Shown here: positions 51,788 to 60,904 of the stretch, piece after piece | Layout of the letters: each line of letters starts with the position of its first letter | How positions within the stretch are numbered: position 1 is the first letter of the stretch | Assembly (NCBI GenBank): GCA_031179305.1 | Contig: JAPSHX010000007.1 | Location: 62,001-126,000 of the forward strand | Direction of reading: 5' to 3' | From: Paenarthrobacter sp. | Lineage (GTDB): Bacteria; Actinomycetota; Actinomycetes; Actinomycetales; Micrococcaceae | DNA length: 64,000 nucleotides | Position numbers and translations under genes: made by a program | The notes under the pieces: model-generated | Database searches by the model: none | Seen by the model: the letters and a program-made list of their open reading frames with translations, nothing else | What the model was told of the DNA's origin: nothing

Positions 51788-53599
51788 GTGCGTGAAATCA
51801 GTGTTCCTCCCCTAGTGAACATCGCCCCGGAAACCAACATCACGGACCTCGTGATCCGGGAGGCAGAAAAAGCATCCAACCCTGCGCTGTTTTCCAAGCT
51901 GGATGGCAATGGGCAGTGGCAGGACATCCGTGCCAAGGACTTTCTACAGGACGTGAGGGCCTTGGCAAAGGGCCTCATTGCCAGTGGAGTAGGCGTGGGC
52001 GATCGTGTGGGCATCATGTCCCGCACGCGGTACGAATGGTCCCTTGTGGACTTCGCCATCTGGTTTGCCGGTGCCGTCTCCGTCCCGATCTACGAAACGT
52101 CGTCGCCTTCACAAGTGGCATGGAACCTGGGCGACTCAGGCGCTGTGGCAGCCTTCGGCGAAGCAGCGCACCATGAGGACGTTATCCGCCAGGCTGTGGC
52201 TGCGGAGGACATCACGTCGGTGGCCAACGTCTGGCAGCTTGAGGGCGCCGGACTCGATGCGCTTCGCACTGCAGGTGCAGGCGTCCCCGACGACGAACTC
52301 GAGTCCCGCCGTTCCTCAGCCGGGCTCAAGGATCTCGCCACGATTATCTATACCTCCGGTACCACCGGCAGGCCCAAAGGCTGCGAACTGACCCACGGTA
52401 ACTTTGTGGAACTCTCAGAGAATGCCCGTGCGGCACTTCCGGAGGTCGTCAATGAGTCAGCCAAAACCATCATGTTCCTCCCGCTGGCCCACGTCTTTGC
52501 ACGTTTTATTTCCGTGCTTGCCGTGGCCGGCGGCGTGAAGGTAGCGCACACTCCGGACATCAAGCATCTGTTGCCCGACCTCCAGAGTTTCCAGCCGACG
52601 TTCATCCTGGCTGTACCCCGGGTCTTCGAGAAGGTCTACAACTCAGCTCTGACCAAAGCAGAGGACGGTGGCAAGGGAGCCATCTTCCACCGCGCAGTGG
52701 ATACTGCGATCGCCTACTCCAAAGCACGCGAGTCCGGTTCGGTGGGACTTGGTTTGAAGCTCAAGCACGCCCTGTTCGACAAACTCGTCTACGGGAAGCT
52801 CCGTACGGCCATGGGCGGCCATGTTGCCCATGCAGTCTCGGGAGGCGGCCCGTTGGGTGAAAGGCTGGGGCACTTCTTCCAAGGCATCGGCCTGCAGATC
52901 CTGGAAGGCTACGGCCTGACCGAGACCACGGCGCCGATCTCCGTGAACACGCCGTCCATGATCAAGATCGGCACGGTAGGCGCCCCCTTGCCGGGCAACT
53001 CGGTCAAGATCGCCGACGACGGCGAGATCCTCGCCAAGGGTGTCTGCGTCATGCGTGGCTACTACAAGAGGGAAGACCTCACCGACGAAACGTTTGCTGA
53101 CGGCTGGTTCCGCACCGGTGACATCGGCGTACTGGACAACAACGGCTTCCTCAAGATCACTGGCCGTAAGAAAGAAATCATCGTTACTGCCAGTGGAAAG
53201 AACGTGGTTCCTGCCCTGTTGGAGGACCAAATCCGCGCAGACGCGTTGGTTTCCCAGGTTCTTGTAGTGGGCGACAACCGTCCGTTCATCGGAGCCTTGG
53301 TCACCCTGGACGAGGAAGCGCTTCCGGGCTGGCTGGACCGGCACGGACTCCCCGCCAGCACGTCGGTGGCCGAGGCCACCGATCACCCCGTGGTCAAGGC
53401 AGCGGTTCAGGAGCTCATCAGCAAGGCCAACCAGTCCGTTTCCCAGGCTGAGGCCATCAAGTCCTTCAGGATCGTCCCGGCGGACTTCACCGAAGCCTCA
53501 GGTCACCTGACGCCATCACTCAAGGTCAAACGTGCCCAGGTCATGAAGGACTTCGACGCCGTCATCGAGGAAATGTACACAGCACCCAGGGCGTCCTAG
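51788..53599 (+). CDS. Long-chain fatty acid-CoA ligase (FadD15-like)
   Basis: Activates fatty acids to acyl-CoA via an acyl-adenylate. From GTG at 51788, preceded by AAAGGAG, it has 603 residues; the GTG 21 bp upstream has no such site. AMP-binding motif IYTSGTTGRPKGCELTHGNF, then VAHAVSGGGPLGERLGHFFQ, GLQILEGYGLTETTAPISVN, GWFRTGDIGVLDNNGFLKIT and the C-terminal lysine region GRKKEIIVTASGKNVVPALL with LKVKRAQVM. Length and location near plsC and aroG match FadD15 (Rv2187). Such enzymes feed phospholipid synthesis or beta-oxidation. Confidence 0.94.
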   Translation: MREISVPPLVNIAPETNITDLVIREAEKASNPALFSKLDGNGQWQDIRAKDFLQDVRALAKGLIASGVGVGDRVGIMSRTRYEWSLVDFAIWFAGAVSVPIYETSSPSQVAWNLGDSGAVAAFGEAAHHEDVIRQAVAAEDITSVANVWQLEGAGLDALRTAGAGVPDDELESRRSSAGLKDLATIIYTSGTTGRPKGCELTHGNFVELSENARAALPEVVNESAKTIMFLPLAHVFARFISVLAVAGGVKVAHTPDIKHLLPDLQSFQPTFILAVPRVFEKVYNSALTKAEDGGKGAIFHRAVDTAIAYSKARESGSVGLGLKLKHALFDKLVYGKLRTAMGGHVAHAVSGGGPLGERLGHFFQGIGLQILEGYGLTETTAPISVNTPSMIKIGTVGAPLPGNSVKIADDGEILAKGVCVMRGYYKREDLTDETFADGWFRTGDIGVLDNNGFLKITGRKKEIIVTASGKNVVPALLEDQIRADALVSQVLVVGDNRPFIGALVTLDEEALPGWLDRHGLPASTSVAEATDHPVVKAAVQELISKANQSVSQAEAIKSFRIVPADFTEASGHLTPSLKVKRAQVMKDFDAVIEEMYTAPRAS

Positions 53600-53624
53600 C
53601 CACGGCGTTTCAGCCAGAAGTAGC

Positions 53625-53668
53625 AAAAAAGTACCCCGTCCGGATTCTTCCGGACGGGGTACTTTTTT
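53625..53668. terminator. Strong bidirectional terminator between fadD and pyc
   Basis: A-run plus GTACCCCGTCCGGA (53625-53644) pairs with TCCGGACGGGGTAC plus T-run (53649-53668). A 20-bp stem with tails on both sides serves both convergent genes. Confidence 0.92.
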
Positions 53669-53678
53669 GGGTGGATGG

Positions 53679-56600
53679 CTAGCCGATCACCAGCAGCAAG
53701 TCGCCGCCTTGGACCTGCTCAACCGAGGAAATGGCGAGGCGGGAGACCGTGCCGGCCACCGGCGTCGTGATGGACGCTTCCATCTTCATCGCCTCAATGG
53801 TGGCAACGGTGTCGCCGGCGTTGACAACATCGCCCACCTTGACCGTCACCGTAACTGCACCGGCAAACGGGGCGGCAACCTGGCCGGGCTGTGCCGTATC
53901 CGCTTTCTCTGCTGCCTTGACGTTGCTGACCACCGAACGGTCACGAACAACAACGGGCCTGGACTGGCCATTGAGCGTGCACATTACGGTGCGCATGCCC
54001 TTCTCGTCGGCCTCGGAGACAGCCTCAAGCTGGGCAATGAGGCGAACACCCTTCTCCAGCTCGATGACGTGCTCTGCGCCCTGCTGGAGACCGTACAGGT
54101 AGTCGCGGGTGTCCAGCACGGAGATGTTCCCGTAAGTGTCAACGCTCTTCAGGTAGTCCTTGGTGGGTCCTGCGAAGAGCAAACGGTTCAGCGTGTGCTG
54201 GCGCGTCTTGGAGTCACCCTTGAGCGCTGCACTGTCCTCAGCGCTGATCTCGACGTCGCGCACCTTGACGCTGCGGCCTTGAAGGGCCTTGGTGCGGAAC
54301 GGCTCAGGCCAGCCTCCGGGGGGATCACCGAGTTCACCGGACAGGAAGCCGATGACGGAGTCCGGGATGTCGTAGTTCTGCGGGTTCTCGTTGAAGTCCG
54401 CGGGATCGGCGTTGAGTCCTACGAGGTGCAAGGCGAGATCGCCTACCACCTTGGAGGATGGAGTGACCTTCACCAGGCGTCCCAGAATACGGTCAGCTGC
54501 CGTGTACATGTCCTCGATGGCCTCAAACTGTTCCCCAAGGCCCAAGGCGATGGCCTGCTGGCGAAGGTTTGACAGCTGGCCGCCGGGGATTTCGTGCTGG
54601 TAGACGCGGCCAGTGGGACCCGGAAGACCGGATTCGAAGGGGGCATAGACGCGACGGACGGCTTCCCAGTAAGGCTCAAGGGCACCGACGTTGGCCAGGC
54701 TGAGCCCGGTATCGCGGGGTGTGTTGGCCAATGCAGCGACCAGCGCCGATGCGGCGGGCTGGCTTGTGGTGCCGGCCAGGGATGCAGATGCCACGTCAAC
54801 GGCATCCACGCCAGCCTCGACAGCAGCCAGCAGTGTGGCAAGCTGGCCACCCGCGGTGTCGTGGGTGTGCACGTGCACCGGCAGGTCGAAGCGCTCACGC
54901 AGGGCAGAAACCAGCTTCGCGGCAGCAGCCGGACGCAGGAGACCTGCCATGTCCTTGATGGCGAGGATGTGTGCACCGGCGTCGACGATCTTCTGGGCGA
55001 GGTCCAGGTAGTAGTCGAGGGTGTAGAGGTCCTCGTTCGGGTCCAGGAGGTTGCCTGTGTAGCAAAGAGCCACCTCAGCGACGGCCGTCCCCGTTGCACG
55101 CACGGCCCGGATGGCGGGGGCCATCTGGTTGACGTCGTTGAGAGCGTCAAAGATTCGGAAGATGTCGATGCCCGTAGCGGCAGCCTCGTTAACGAAGGCC
55201 TCTGTCACTTCTTCCGGGTACGGAGTGTAGCCCACGGTGTTACGTCCCCGGAGCAGCATCTGTATACAGGTGTTCGGCAACGCCTTGCGCAATGCAGCCA
55301 GACGGTCCCACGGGTCCTCACCCAGGAAGCGGAGTGCGACGTCGTAAGTTGCACCGCCCCAGGCCTCCACGGAAAGCAGCTCGGGCATGAGTGCCGTCAC
55401 GGCCGGACCGGCGGCCACGAGGTCGCGGGTGCGCACTCGTGTTGCCAGCAGGGACTGGTGCGCGTCGCGGAACGTGGTGTCCGTGACAGCCAGCGCCTGC
55501 TGCTCACGGAGTGCCTTGGCAAAGCCCTCCGGTCCAAGTTCGATCAACTTTTGGCGCGAACCCGACGTAGGAACCGGGCCGTCGATCGCCGGCAGCTTGC
55601 TGGCAGGGTCCGAATGGACAGCGAGCTCGCCGTTGGGCTTGTTGACGGTGACTTCAGCCAACCAGGTGAGCAACTTGGTGCCACGGTCTGCGGAGATGTG
55701 CGACTTCAGCAGTTCAGGGCGCTTGTCAATGAAGTCCGTGGCCACGTTTCCGGCGTTGAAGTCCGGATCCGCGAGAACAGCCTGCAGGAATGGAATGTTG
55801 GTGGACACGCCACGGATACGGAACTCAGCCAAACCACGACGCGCGCGGGCTACAGCCGCAGGGTAGTCGCGGCCCCGGCAGGTCAACTTCACCAGCATGG
55901 AATCGAAGTGCGGGCTGATCTCGGCACCCGAGTAGACCGTACCGCCGTCGAGCCTGACACCGGCGCCACCGGCGGAACGGTAGCCGGTGATCTTTCCCAC
56001 GTCAGGACGGAATCCGTTGGACGGGTCTTCGGTGGTGATGCGGCACTGCAGGGCAGCACCCTTGATGGACACCGAATCCTGGCTCAGCCCCAGGTCCGCA
56101 AGGGTTTCGCCTGACGCGATCCGCATCTGGGCCTGCACGAGGTCAACATCGGTGATTTCCTCTGTGACGGTGTGCTCCACCTGGATGCGGGGGTTCATCT
56201 CGATGAAGACGTGCTGGCCGGCCCTCTCCCCCTCCGTGTCCACCAGGAACTCCACCGTTCCGGCGTTGACATAGTTCAAGGCCTTCGCGAATGCCACGGC
56301 GTCGCGGTAAAGAGCCTGGCGGATGTTCTCATCCAGGTTCGGTGCGGGTGCGATTTCCACCACTTTCTGGTGGCGGCGCTGCAGCGAACAGTCACGCTCG
56401 AAGAGGTGCATGACGTTGCCTTCGGCATCGGCCAGGATCTGCACTTCGATGTGGCGGGGACGCAGAACTGCCTGCTCAAGGAACATGGTGGGGTCGCCAA
56501 AAGCTGCGTCAGCTTCGCGCATGGCGGACTGCAATGCTTCGGGGAGGGCTTCGCGCGTCTCCACACGACGCATTCCACGGCCACCACCGCCGGCAACGGC

Positions 56601-57074
56601 CTTGGCGAAGATGGGGAAGCCGATCTCGTCGGCGGCAGCGATGAGCTCGTCAAGGTCCTTGGAGGGCTTGCTCGACTTCAAGACCGGAACGCCGGCCTTC
56701 CGCGCGGCTTCCAGGGCGGCAACCTTGTTACCTGCGAGCTCAAGGACCTCCGCAGGCGGACCCACGAAAGTAATTCCCGCTGCCTTCGCAGCACGCGCGA
56801 GGTCCGGGTTCTCGGAGAGGAAGCCATAGCCGGGATAAATGGCGTCAGCGCCGGCTTCTTTGGCGACGCGGACAACCTCCTCAACGTCCAGGTAGGCGCG
56901 GACGGGATGGCCCACCTCGCCGATCAGGTAAGCTTCGTCGGCCTTCTGCCGGTGGATCGAGTTACGGTCCTCATGCGGAAAGACGGCTACGGTCTTGGCG
57001 CCCAGTTCATAACCAGCGCGAAACGCCCTGATCGCGATTTCGCCGCGATTGGCCACCAGAATTTTCGAAAACAT
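53679..57074 (-). CDS. pyc: Pyruvate carboxylase
   Basis: Biotin enzyme that carboxylates pyruvate to oxaloacetate, the main anaplerotic step. The 1131 residues hold a biotin carboxylase domain (FSKILVANRGEIAIRAFRAG; Gly-rich AVAGGGGRGMRRVET; FIEMNPRIQVEHTVTEEITD), a carboxyltransferase domain (AVTDTTFRDAHQSLLATRVR; ILAIKDMAGLLRPAAAAKL; VHVHTHDTAGGQLAT) and a biotinyl domain with the modified Lys in ATIEAMKMEASITTPVAG (about Lys1097). AGGAG precedes the ATG at 57074. About 300 bp separate it from the divergent ParA-like gene. Confidence 0.98.
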   Translation of the reverse strand: MFSKILVANRGEIAIRAFRAGYELGAKTVAVFPHEDRNSIHRQKADEAYLIGEVGHPVRAYLDVEEVVRVAKEAGADAIYPGYGFLSENPDLARAAKAAGITFVGPPAEVLELAGNKVAALEAARKAGVPVLKSSKPSKDLDELIAAADEIGFPIFAKAVAGGGGRGMRRVETREALPEALQSAMREADAAFGDPTMFLEQAVLRPRHIEVQILADAEGNVMHLFERDCSLQRRHQKVVEIAPAPNLDENIRQALYRDAVAFAKALNYVNAGTVEFLVDTEGERAGQHVFIEMNPRIQVEHTVTEEITDVDLVQAQMRIASGETLADLGLSQDSVSIKGAALQCRITTEDPSNGFRPDVGKITGYRSAGGAGVRLDGGTVYSGAEISPHFDSMLVKLTCRGRDYPAAVARARRGLAEFRIRGVSTNIPFLQAVLADPDFNAGNVATDFIDKRPELLKSHISADRGTKLLTWLAEVTVNKPNGELAVHSDPASKLPAIDGPVPTSGSRQKLIELGPEGFAKALREQQALAVTDTTFRDAHQSLLATRVRTRDLVAAGPAVTALMPELLSVEAWGGATYDVALRFLGEDPWDRLAALRKALPNTCIQMLLRGRNTVGYTPYPEEVTEAFVNEAAATGIDIFRIFDALNDVNQMAPAIRAVRATGTAVAEVALCYTGNLLDPNEDLYTLDYYLDLAQKIVDAGAHILAIKDMAGLLRPAAAAKLVSALRERFDLPVHVHTHDTAGGQLATLLAAVEAGVDAVDVASASLAGTTSQPAASALVAALANTPRDTGLSLANVGALEPYWEAVRRVYAPFESGLPGPTGRVYQHEIPGGQLSNLRQQAIALGLGEQFEAIEDMYTAADRILGRLVKVTPSSKVVGDLALHLVGLNADPADFNENPQNYDIPDSVIGFLSGELGDPPGGWPEPFRTKALQGRSVKVRDVEISAEDSAALKGDSKTRQHTLNRLLFAGPTKDYLKSVDTYGNISVLDTRDYLYGLQQGAEHVIELEKGVRLIAQLEAVSEADEKGMRTVMCTLNGQSRPVVVRDRSVVSNVKAAEKADTAQPGQVAAPFAGAVTVTVKVGDVVNAGDTVATIEAMKMEASITTPVAGTVSRLAISSVEQVQGGDLLLVIG

Positions 57075-57376
57075 ACTTCTCCTGCATCATTGCGGGTGGA
57101 TCGGTCGGTGGTCACAGTGTGTAGTGCCGCCAGCATCAAACACAAATCTTTGTGGCAACCATCACAAAGGAATCGTCATCTGCGCTGTATATGCGTGCGC
57201 GCGATCCGGCCGCATGCTATTGCCGCCGCTTATCCCAAGCGGCCTGGCGCGTAGAAAGCGGGAATCAACCGCGATGCACCATATGATGTTCAAGGGGCTT
57301 CGGCAAGCCCCGGCTCCGGCGCTTCCGGAGCGAATCAGCGCGACACGGCAACCGGCGTTAGGTTTTGGGTTTTCAA
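57075..57376. other. Intergenic region between pyc and the ParA-like gene
   Basis: A 302-bp divergent spacer. No frame here looks coding. It must hold the pyc promoter on the leftward strand and that of the ParA-like gene on the rightward one. CATATGAT at about 57280-57287 could be a rightward -10 but lies 90 bp from the GTG at 57377. No clear operator is seen. Confidence 0.45.
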
Positions 57377-58186
57377 GTGCAAGTAGTCAGCATCAGCAGC
57401 CTCAAGGGTGGAGTGGGAAAGACGTCCGTGACCACCGGTCTGGCGTCAGCGGCCCTCGCAGCCGGCATTCGCACGTTGGTGGTGGATCTCGATCCACACG
57501 CCGACGCCACCACGGCACTTGGCGTCCAGCCAGGCGGGCAACTCGACATCGGCCGAATGCTGAAAAGCCCCCGAAAAGCCAACCTCGCCGGCAATGTGGC
57601 CGGCAGCTCCTGGGTTACCAACGGATCGATCAGCGGCACCTTGGACGTCGCAGTGGGTTCGGCCTTCACTGGAATCTATGATCGGCCGGATCTGGGCCGA
57701 CGTGACCTTCGCAGGCTGTCCGCCGTCCTGGCAGGCACCACCAACTACGAACTCGTCCTCGTCGACTGCCCTCCGTCCCTCAACGGACTGACGCGCATGG
57801 CTTGGAGCGCGAGCGATCGCGTAGTCCTCGTCGCGGAGCCCGGGCTCTTCTCAGTGGCCGGCACGGAGCGCACCATGAGGGCCATTCAATTGTTCCGGCA
57901 GGAGTTCGCTCCAAACCTGGCCCCGGCAGGGATCGTAGCCAACCGGGTGCGCACCGGGTCCGCGGAGCACACCTTCCGCTTGACTGAAATGGAATCCATG
58001 TTCGGCGAGTTGCTCCTGACGCCGCACATTCCGGAGCAGGCCAATTGGCAGCAGATCCAGGGTGCAGCACATTCGGTCCACCACTGGCCCGGAGACTCTG
58101 CCAAGAACGCTGCCAAACTCTTTGACGCCCTCCTTGAGAACCTCCTCGCTGGAAAGTCTCCGACGCGGGACCGCCGACAGCGCTGA
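57377..58186 (+). CDS. Orphan ParA/MinD-family ATPase
   Basis: A 269-residue deviant-Walker ATPase. Walker A is VVSISSLKGGVGKTSVTTGL with the signature lysine, then VVDLDPHADATTALG (switch I/Walker A'), and VLVDCPPSLNGLTRMAWSAS. I took GTG at 57377 (MQVVSISS) because family members start with the first strand; a TTG at 57365 adds four residues. No parB, parS-like site or minE-type partner is nearby, so its cargo is unknown. It lies between pyc and a MerR gene and ends convergent with the latter. Confidence 0.87.
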   Translation: MQVVSISSLKGGVGKTSVTTGLASAALAAGIRTLVVDLDPHADATTALGVQPGGQLDIGRMLKSPRKANLAGNVAGSSWVTNGSISGTLDVAVGSAFTGIYDRPDLGRRDLRRLSAVLAGTTNYELVLVDCPPSLNGLTRMAWSASDRVVLVAEPGLFSVAGTERTMRAIQLFRQEFAPNLAPAGIVANRVRTGSAEHTFRLTEMESMFGELLLTPHIPEQANWQQIQGAAHSVHHWPGDSAKNAAKLFDALLENLLAGKSPTRDRRQR

Positions 58187-58212
58187 GCGCGTCCGCCTCA
58201 GCACGCTAAACA

Positions 58213-58252
58213 AAAAGAAGGCCTCGCCCCCACAGGGACGAGGCCTTCTTTT
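58213..58252. terminator. Bidirectional terminator between ParA-like and MerR genes
   Basis: AAAAGAAGGCCTCG (58213-58226) pairs with CGAGGCCTTCTTTT (58239-58252), 14 bp, with CCC/GGG able to pair in the loop. T-runs are present on both strands. Confidence 0.9.
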
Positions 58253-58277
58253 GGCTGAATTCAGGGGTCCGGAGTGT

Positions 58278-58871
58278 TTAGCCGATTCGGCGCGCGACGC
58301 GGCGTTTGCTCAATTCGTCGTCGGGAAAGGACTGCTCCACGGCATGCTCGCTCGGAAGCGCGGCCAGGCTTCCCTCAACTTCCCGCCATACGCGCCCGAC
58401 GGCGATGCCGAAGACGCCCTGTCCGCCCTGGACGAGGTCGATGACCTCATCAGCGGATGTACACTCGTAGACGCTCGCGCCATCGCTCATCAGCGTGATC
58501 TGCGCCAGGTCCTCGACGCCCCTCTCGCGAAGGTGTTCGACTGCACTGCGGATCTGTTGGAGGGAGACGCCCGTATCGAGGAGGCGCTTGACTACCTTCA
58601 GGACAAGGATGTCCCGGAAGCCGTAGAGACGTTGGGAACCGGAGCCCGCAGCGCCACGGACAGCAGGCTCAACCAAGCCCGTACGTGCCCAGTAGTCGAG
58701 TTGGCGGTAGGTGATGCCTGCAGCTTTGCATGCAGTGGGACCGCGGTAGCCCGCGTCCTCGTCCAGCACGGGAAGGTCCTCCGTGAAGAGCAAACCTTGG
58801 GCGCCGGATGCGGGCGCAGCAATGCCGGCAGAGGACTGCTTCAGCTCGCCTGCTTCGCCTTTCGGACTCAC
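58278..58871 (-). CDS. MerR-family transcriptional regulator (Rv1830-like)
   Basis: A 197-residue MerR-type regulator. The DNA-binding domain is GYRGPTACKAAGITYRQLDY, WARTGLVEPAVRGAAGSGSQ and RLYGFRDILVLKVVKRLLDT, then SLQQIRSAVEHLRERGVEDL and a C-terminal segment with SVYECTSADEVIDLVQGGQG and VFGIAVGRVW. This is the Rv1830 group, which in actinobacteria always follows the bifunctional nuclease gene. It lacks the Cys residues of metal-sensing MerR proteins. A 235-bp upstream gap contains two dyads that may be its operator or that of FtsR. Confidence 0.93.
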   Translation of the reverse strand: MSPKGEAGELKQSSAGIAAPASGAQGLLFTEDLPVLDEDAGYRGPTACKAAGITYRQLDYWARTGLVEPAVRGAAGSGSQRLYGFRDILVLKVVKRLLDTGVSLQQIRSAVEHLRERGVEDLAQITLMSDGASVYECTSADEVIDLVQGGQGVFGIAVGRVWREVEGSLAALPSEHAVEQSFPDDELSKRRVARRIG

Positions 58872-58946
58872 GTGACCTCCTTGTTCTCAGTTCCCTTGGG
58901 GACGGTGCATACTCTGATACAACGGCGAAATGCAGCAGTGTAATTC

Positions 58947-58979
58947 CCGCAAGTCCGCACCTTCCAGTGTGACTTGCGG
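58947..58979. repeat. 9-bp inverted repeat upstream of the MerR gene
   Basis: CCGCAAGTC (58947-58955) and GACTTGCGG (58971-58979) are exact complements 15 bp apart, about 75 bp upstream of the Rv1830-like start. Possible operator. Confidence 0.5.
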
Positions 58980-59079
58980 CGGCAGTGTATGCAACGGGAA
59001 CTTGATAACTTCGACGTTAGGCCCGAGAGGGGCCGAGGTCAAAGACCTTGGCTCCAAAATCCTGTCGTGTCGAAAGTTT

Positions 59080-59104
59080 CACCCTCAACTTTAGACTTAG
59101 GGTG
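59080..59104. promoter_or_regulatory. Dyad between nuclease and MerR genes
   Basis: CACCCT (59080-59085) and AGGGTG (59099-59104) flank a 13-bp AT-rich spacer, beginning 3 bp past the nuclease stop. Spacing and A/T core resemble MerR-type operators, which sit in long-spaced promoters. On the leftward strand TTGAGG followed after 18 bp by CAGGAT could be the MerR promoter. Confidence 0.45.
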
Positions 59105-59106
59105 GC

Positions 59107-59610
59107 TCAGCCTTCGAAATCTTCCGGTTCCACGTCATCAAGGAACTCACGGAAGCGACGCATCTCGCGTTCTTCGTCCACTGCGGGATCCGGTTCCGAG
59201 TCTTCGCCTTCATCGTGCTCAGTGATGCGGACACCGGCTTCTTCCATGACCGCATCGGCGCACCAGATACGGCATTTGGCTCTCAATGCCAAAGCCAATG
59301 CATCCGAAGCCCTTGAACTTACTACCGTGCCGTCGTCGAACTGCAGCTGCCCATAGAAGATGTTGTCCTCCACGGCCACAATGTTCACGCTGATGATGGA
59401 GTGGCCCAAGGATTCGACAACATCAACCAAGAGGTCGTGCGTCATAGGCCGGGGCGGGACAACGCCCTGCTGCGCCAAGGCAATGGCGCTGGCTTCAGGA
59501 GTCCCGATCCAGATCGGAACATGCCGTTCACCGTTGATCTCCCGGAGGAGTACCAGCGGCTGGTTGGACGGCAGTTCGATCCGGACACCGACGATTTCGA
59601 CTTCGATCAT
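59107..59610 (-). CDS. Bifunctional nuclease family protein (DUF151)
   Basis: A 167-residue protein with the BFN domain: VEIVGVRIELPSNQPLVLLR, REINGERHVPIWIGTPEASA, PRPMTHDLLVDVVESLGHSI and IVAVEDNIFYGQLQFDDGTV, SSRASDALALALRAKCRIWC. Plant members have DNase/RNase activity; the bacterial role is not settled. It corresponds to Rv1829. The acidic C-terminus (EDSEPDPAVDEEREMRRFRE then FLDDVEPEDFEG) is conserved in actinobacteria. Its ATG overlaps the ftsR stop by one base. Confidence 0.92.
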   Translation of the reverse strand: MIEVEIVGVRIELPSNQPLVLLREINGERHVPIWIGTPEASAIALAQQGVVPPRPMTHDLLVDVVESLGHSIISVNIVAVEDNIFYGQLQFDDGTVVSSRASDALALALRAKCRIWCADAVMEEAGVRITEHDEGEDSEPDPAVDEEREMRRFREFLDDVEPEDFEG

Positions 59611-60332
59611 CAGCTGTCCATCCGGGAGATACGGTCGTGCACCAAGGCCCTGTGCAGGGTTAGGCAGAGATCACTGATCTCACGGGCAGCCTCGGCGGCA
59701 CGAGCCTGCGACGCCGCGTCCCGCCGCGATGTCAACGGCGCAACGGCCCTTTCTACCAAGCCGAACTCCCGTTCAGCTGCGGCCTGGAAGGGACGAAGAT
59801 GCCGGGGCTCGAGGCCGTGTCCTTCCAGTTGGACACATGCCCTCGCTACCTGGAGTGCGTGTTCGTCAAATTTGCCGCCAACGTGGGTGATCAGTCCAAA
59901 ACTCAACAGGGACTCAAGCAGGGGGACGCTGGCACCCGACTCGGCACGCAGCTGCTCTTCAGTGAGCGCGCGGGCCCGCCCTTGCACTTCGGCTGCCATT
60001 TCCGCCGATACCACCCTGGGAGACACCGTGACACCCGGAGGGAGATTCTCCGGCCTCTCACCGCGGTCGATGGCATCGAGATAATCCTTGATGACCTTCA
60101 GCGGCAGGTACTGATCACGCTGAAGAGCGAGGACAAAACGGAGCCGCTCAACGTCGCTGTCCGAGTACTGCCGGTAACCGGCAGGAGTCCTCTTCGGGTT
60201 GATGAGGCCTTTTTCCTCCAGGAAACGGATCTTGGACGCCGTCATACCAGGAAAGTCGTCGCTCAGCTGGGCAAGGACTTCCCCGATATTCAGGACCTGC
60301 GGTCCGCGACGGTCCTGCTGGGCCATAGCCAC
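59610..60332 (-). CDS. ftsR: MerR-family regulator FtsR
   Basis: A 240-residue MerR-type protein. The winged helix reads LNIGEVLAQLSDDFPGMTAS, KIRFLEEKGLINPKRTPAGY and RQYSDSDVERLRFVLALQRD, followed by QYLPLKVIKDYLDAIDRGER. It belongs with Rv1828 and with FtsR of Corynebacterium glutamicum, which activates ftsZ. The C-terminal half (SGASVPLLESLLSFGLITHV) lacks metal-binding Cys clusters and the ligand is unknown. It starts at GTG 60332 (or ATG 60326), 14 bp after garA, and couples to the nuclease gene. FtsZ with its own promoter is at 21531-22849 of this window. Confidence 0.92.
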   Translation of the reverse strand: MAMAQQDRRGPQVLNIGEVLAQLSDDFPGMTASKIRFLEEKGLINPKRTPAGYRQYSDSDVERLRFVLALQRDQYLPLKVIKDYLDAIDRGERPENLPPGVTVSPRVVSAEMAAEVQGRARALTEEQLRAESGASVPLLESLLSFGLITHVGGKFDEHALQVARACVQLEGHGLEPRHLRPFQAAAEREFGLVERAVAPLTSRRDAASQARAAEAAREISDLCLTLHRALVHDRISRMDS

Positions 60333-60346
60333 AGGCAGATACCCCG

Positions 60347-60823
60347 TCAGACTTGGCCTGCTGCGCGAACAGGGCTCATGTAGTAGGTCAACCGGAACTT
60401 GCCGATCTGTACCTCGTTGCCGCTCTTCAGGTGCACGCGGTCCACGCGGTCGTGGTTGACATACGTTCCATTGAGGCTTCCCATGTCCACCAGCTCGAAG
60501 CCGGACGCCGTCCGGATGAACTGAACATGCTTGCGGGACACCGTGACGTCATCGAGGAAGATGTCGGCATCCGGGTGCCGGCCAGCAGTAGTGGTGTCCG
60601 CGTCCAGCAGGAAACGAGCGCCTGCGTTGGGACCACTGTGCGCAATGAGCAAAGCCGAGTTCGGCGGAAGTGCGTCTACGGATGCACGCTCTTCAGGAGC
60701 CAACTTGGGGGCAATGCTTGGCTCGTCCCACGTTGGCGTGATGCTGATCGAGGTGGTCTCCGACGTCGGCTGTTCCTCCGCGCCGTTCCCGACATTGGCT
60801 TGATTCTGTTCGCCGCCAACCAT
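60347..60823 (-). CDS. garA: FHA-domain metabolic regulator GarA/OdhI
   Basis: Phospho-switch protein that, when unphosphorylated, binds and inhibits 2-oxoglutarate dehydrogenase and adjusts glutamate enzymes. The 158 residues contain the N-terminal phosphorylation motif ETTSIS (Thr23/Thr24; ETTS in homologues) and an FHA domain at about 60-150 with TTAGRHPDADIFLDDVTVSR, KHVQFIRTASGFELVDMGSL and NGTYVNHDRVDRVHLKSGNE. Kinases of the PknB/PknG group modify it; the PASTA kinase at 43918-46002 is one candidate, by inference. It lies between gcvH and ftsR as in mycobacteria (Rv1827). Confidence 0.95.
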   Translation of the reverse strand: MVGGEQNQANVGNGAEEQPTSETTSISITPTWDEPSIAPKLAPEERASVDALPPNSALLIAHSGPNAGARFLLDADTTTAGRHPDADIFLDDVTVSRKHVQFIRTASGFELVDMGSLNGTYVNHDRVDRVHLKSGNEVQIGKFRLTYYMSPVRAAGQV

Positions 60824-60904
60824 GGAATTTCCTCCTCATCCGCCGGCAGTTCGAAACCCTGCCGGCCACTTCCGCATCCCGGTACCGCCGGGCAAATCGG
60901 TTGC

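Noticed and set aside
54594..56114. 506-residue frame antisense to pyruvate carboxylase
   Set aside because: Same reason: long antisense frames are common in high-GC coding DNA and this one lacks a start signal and homology.
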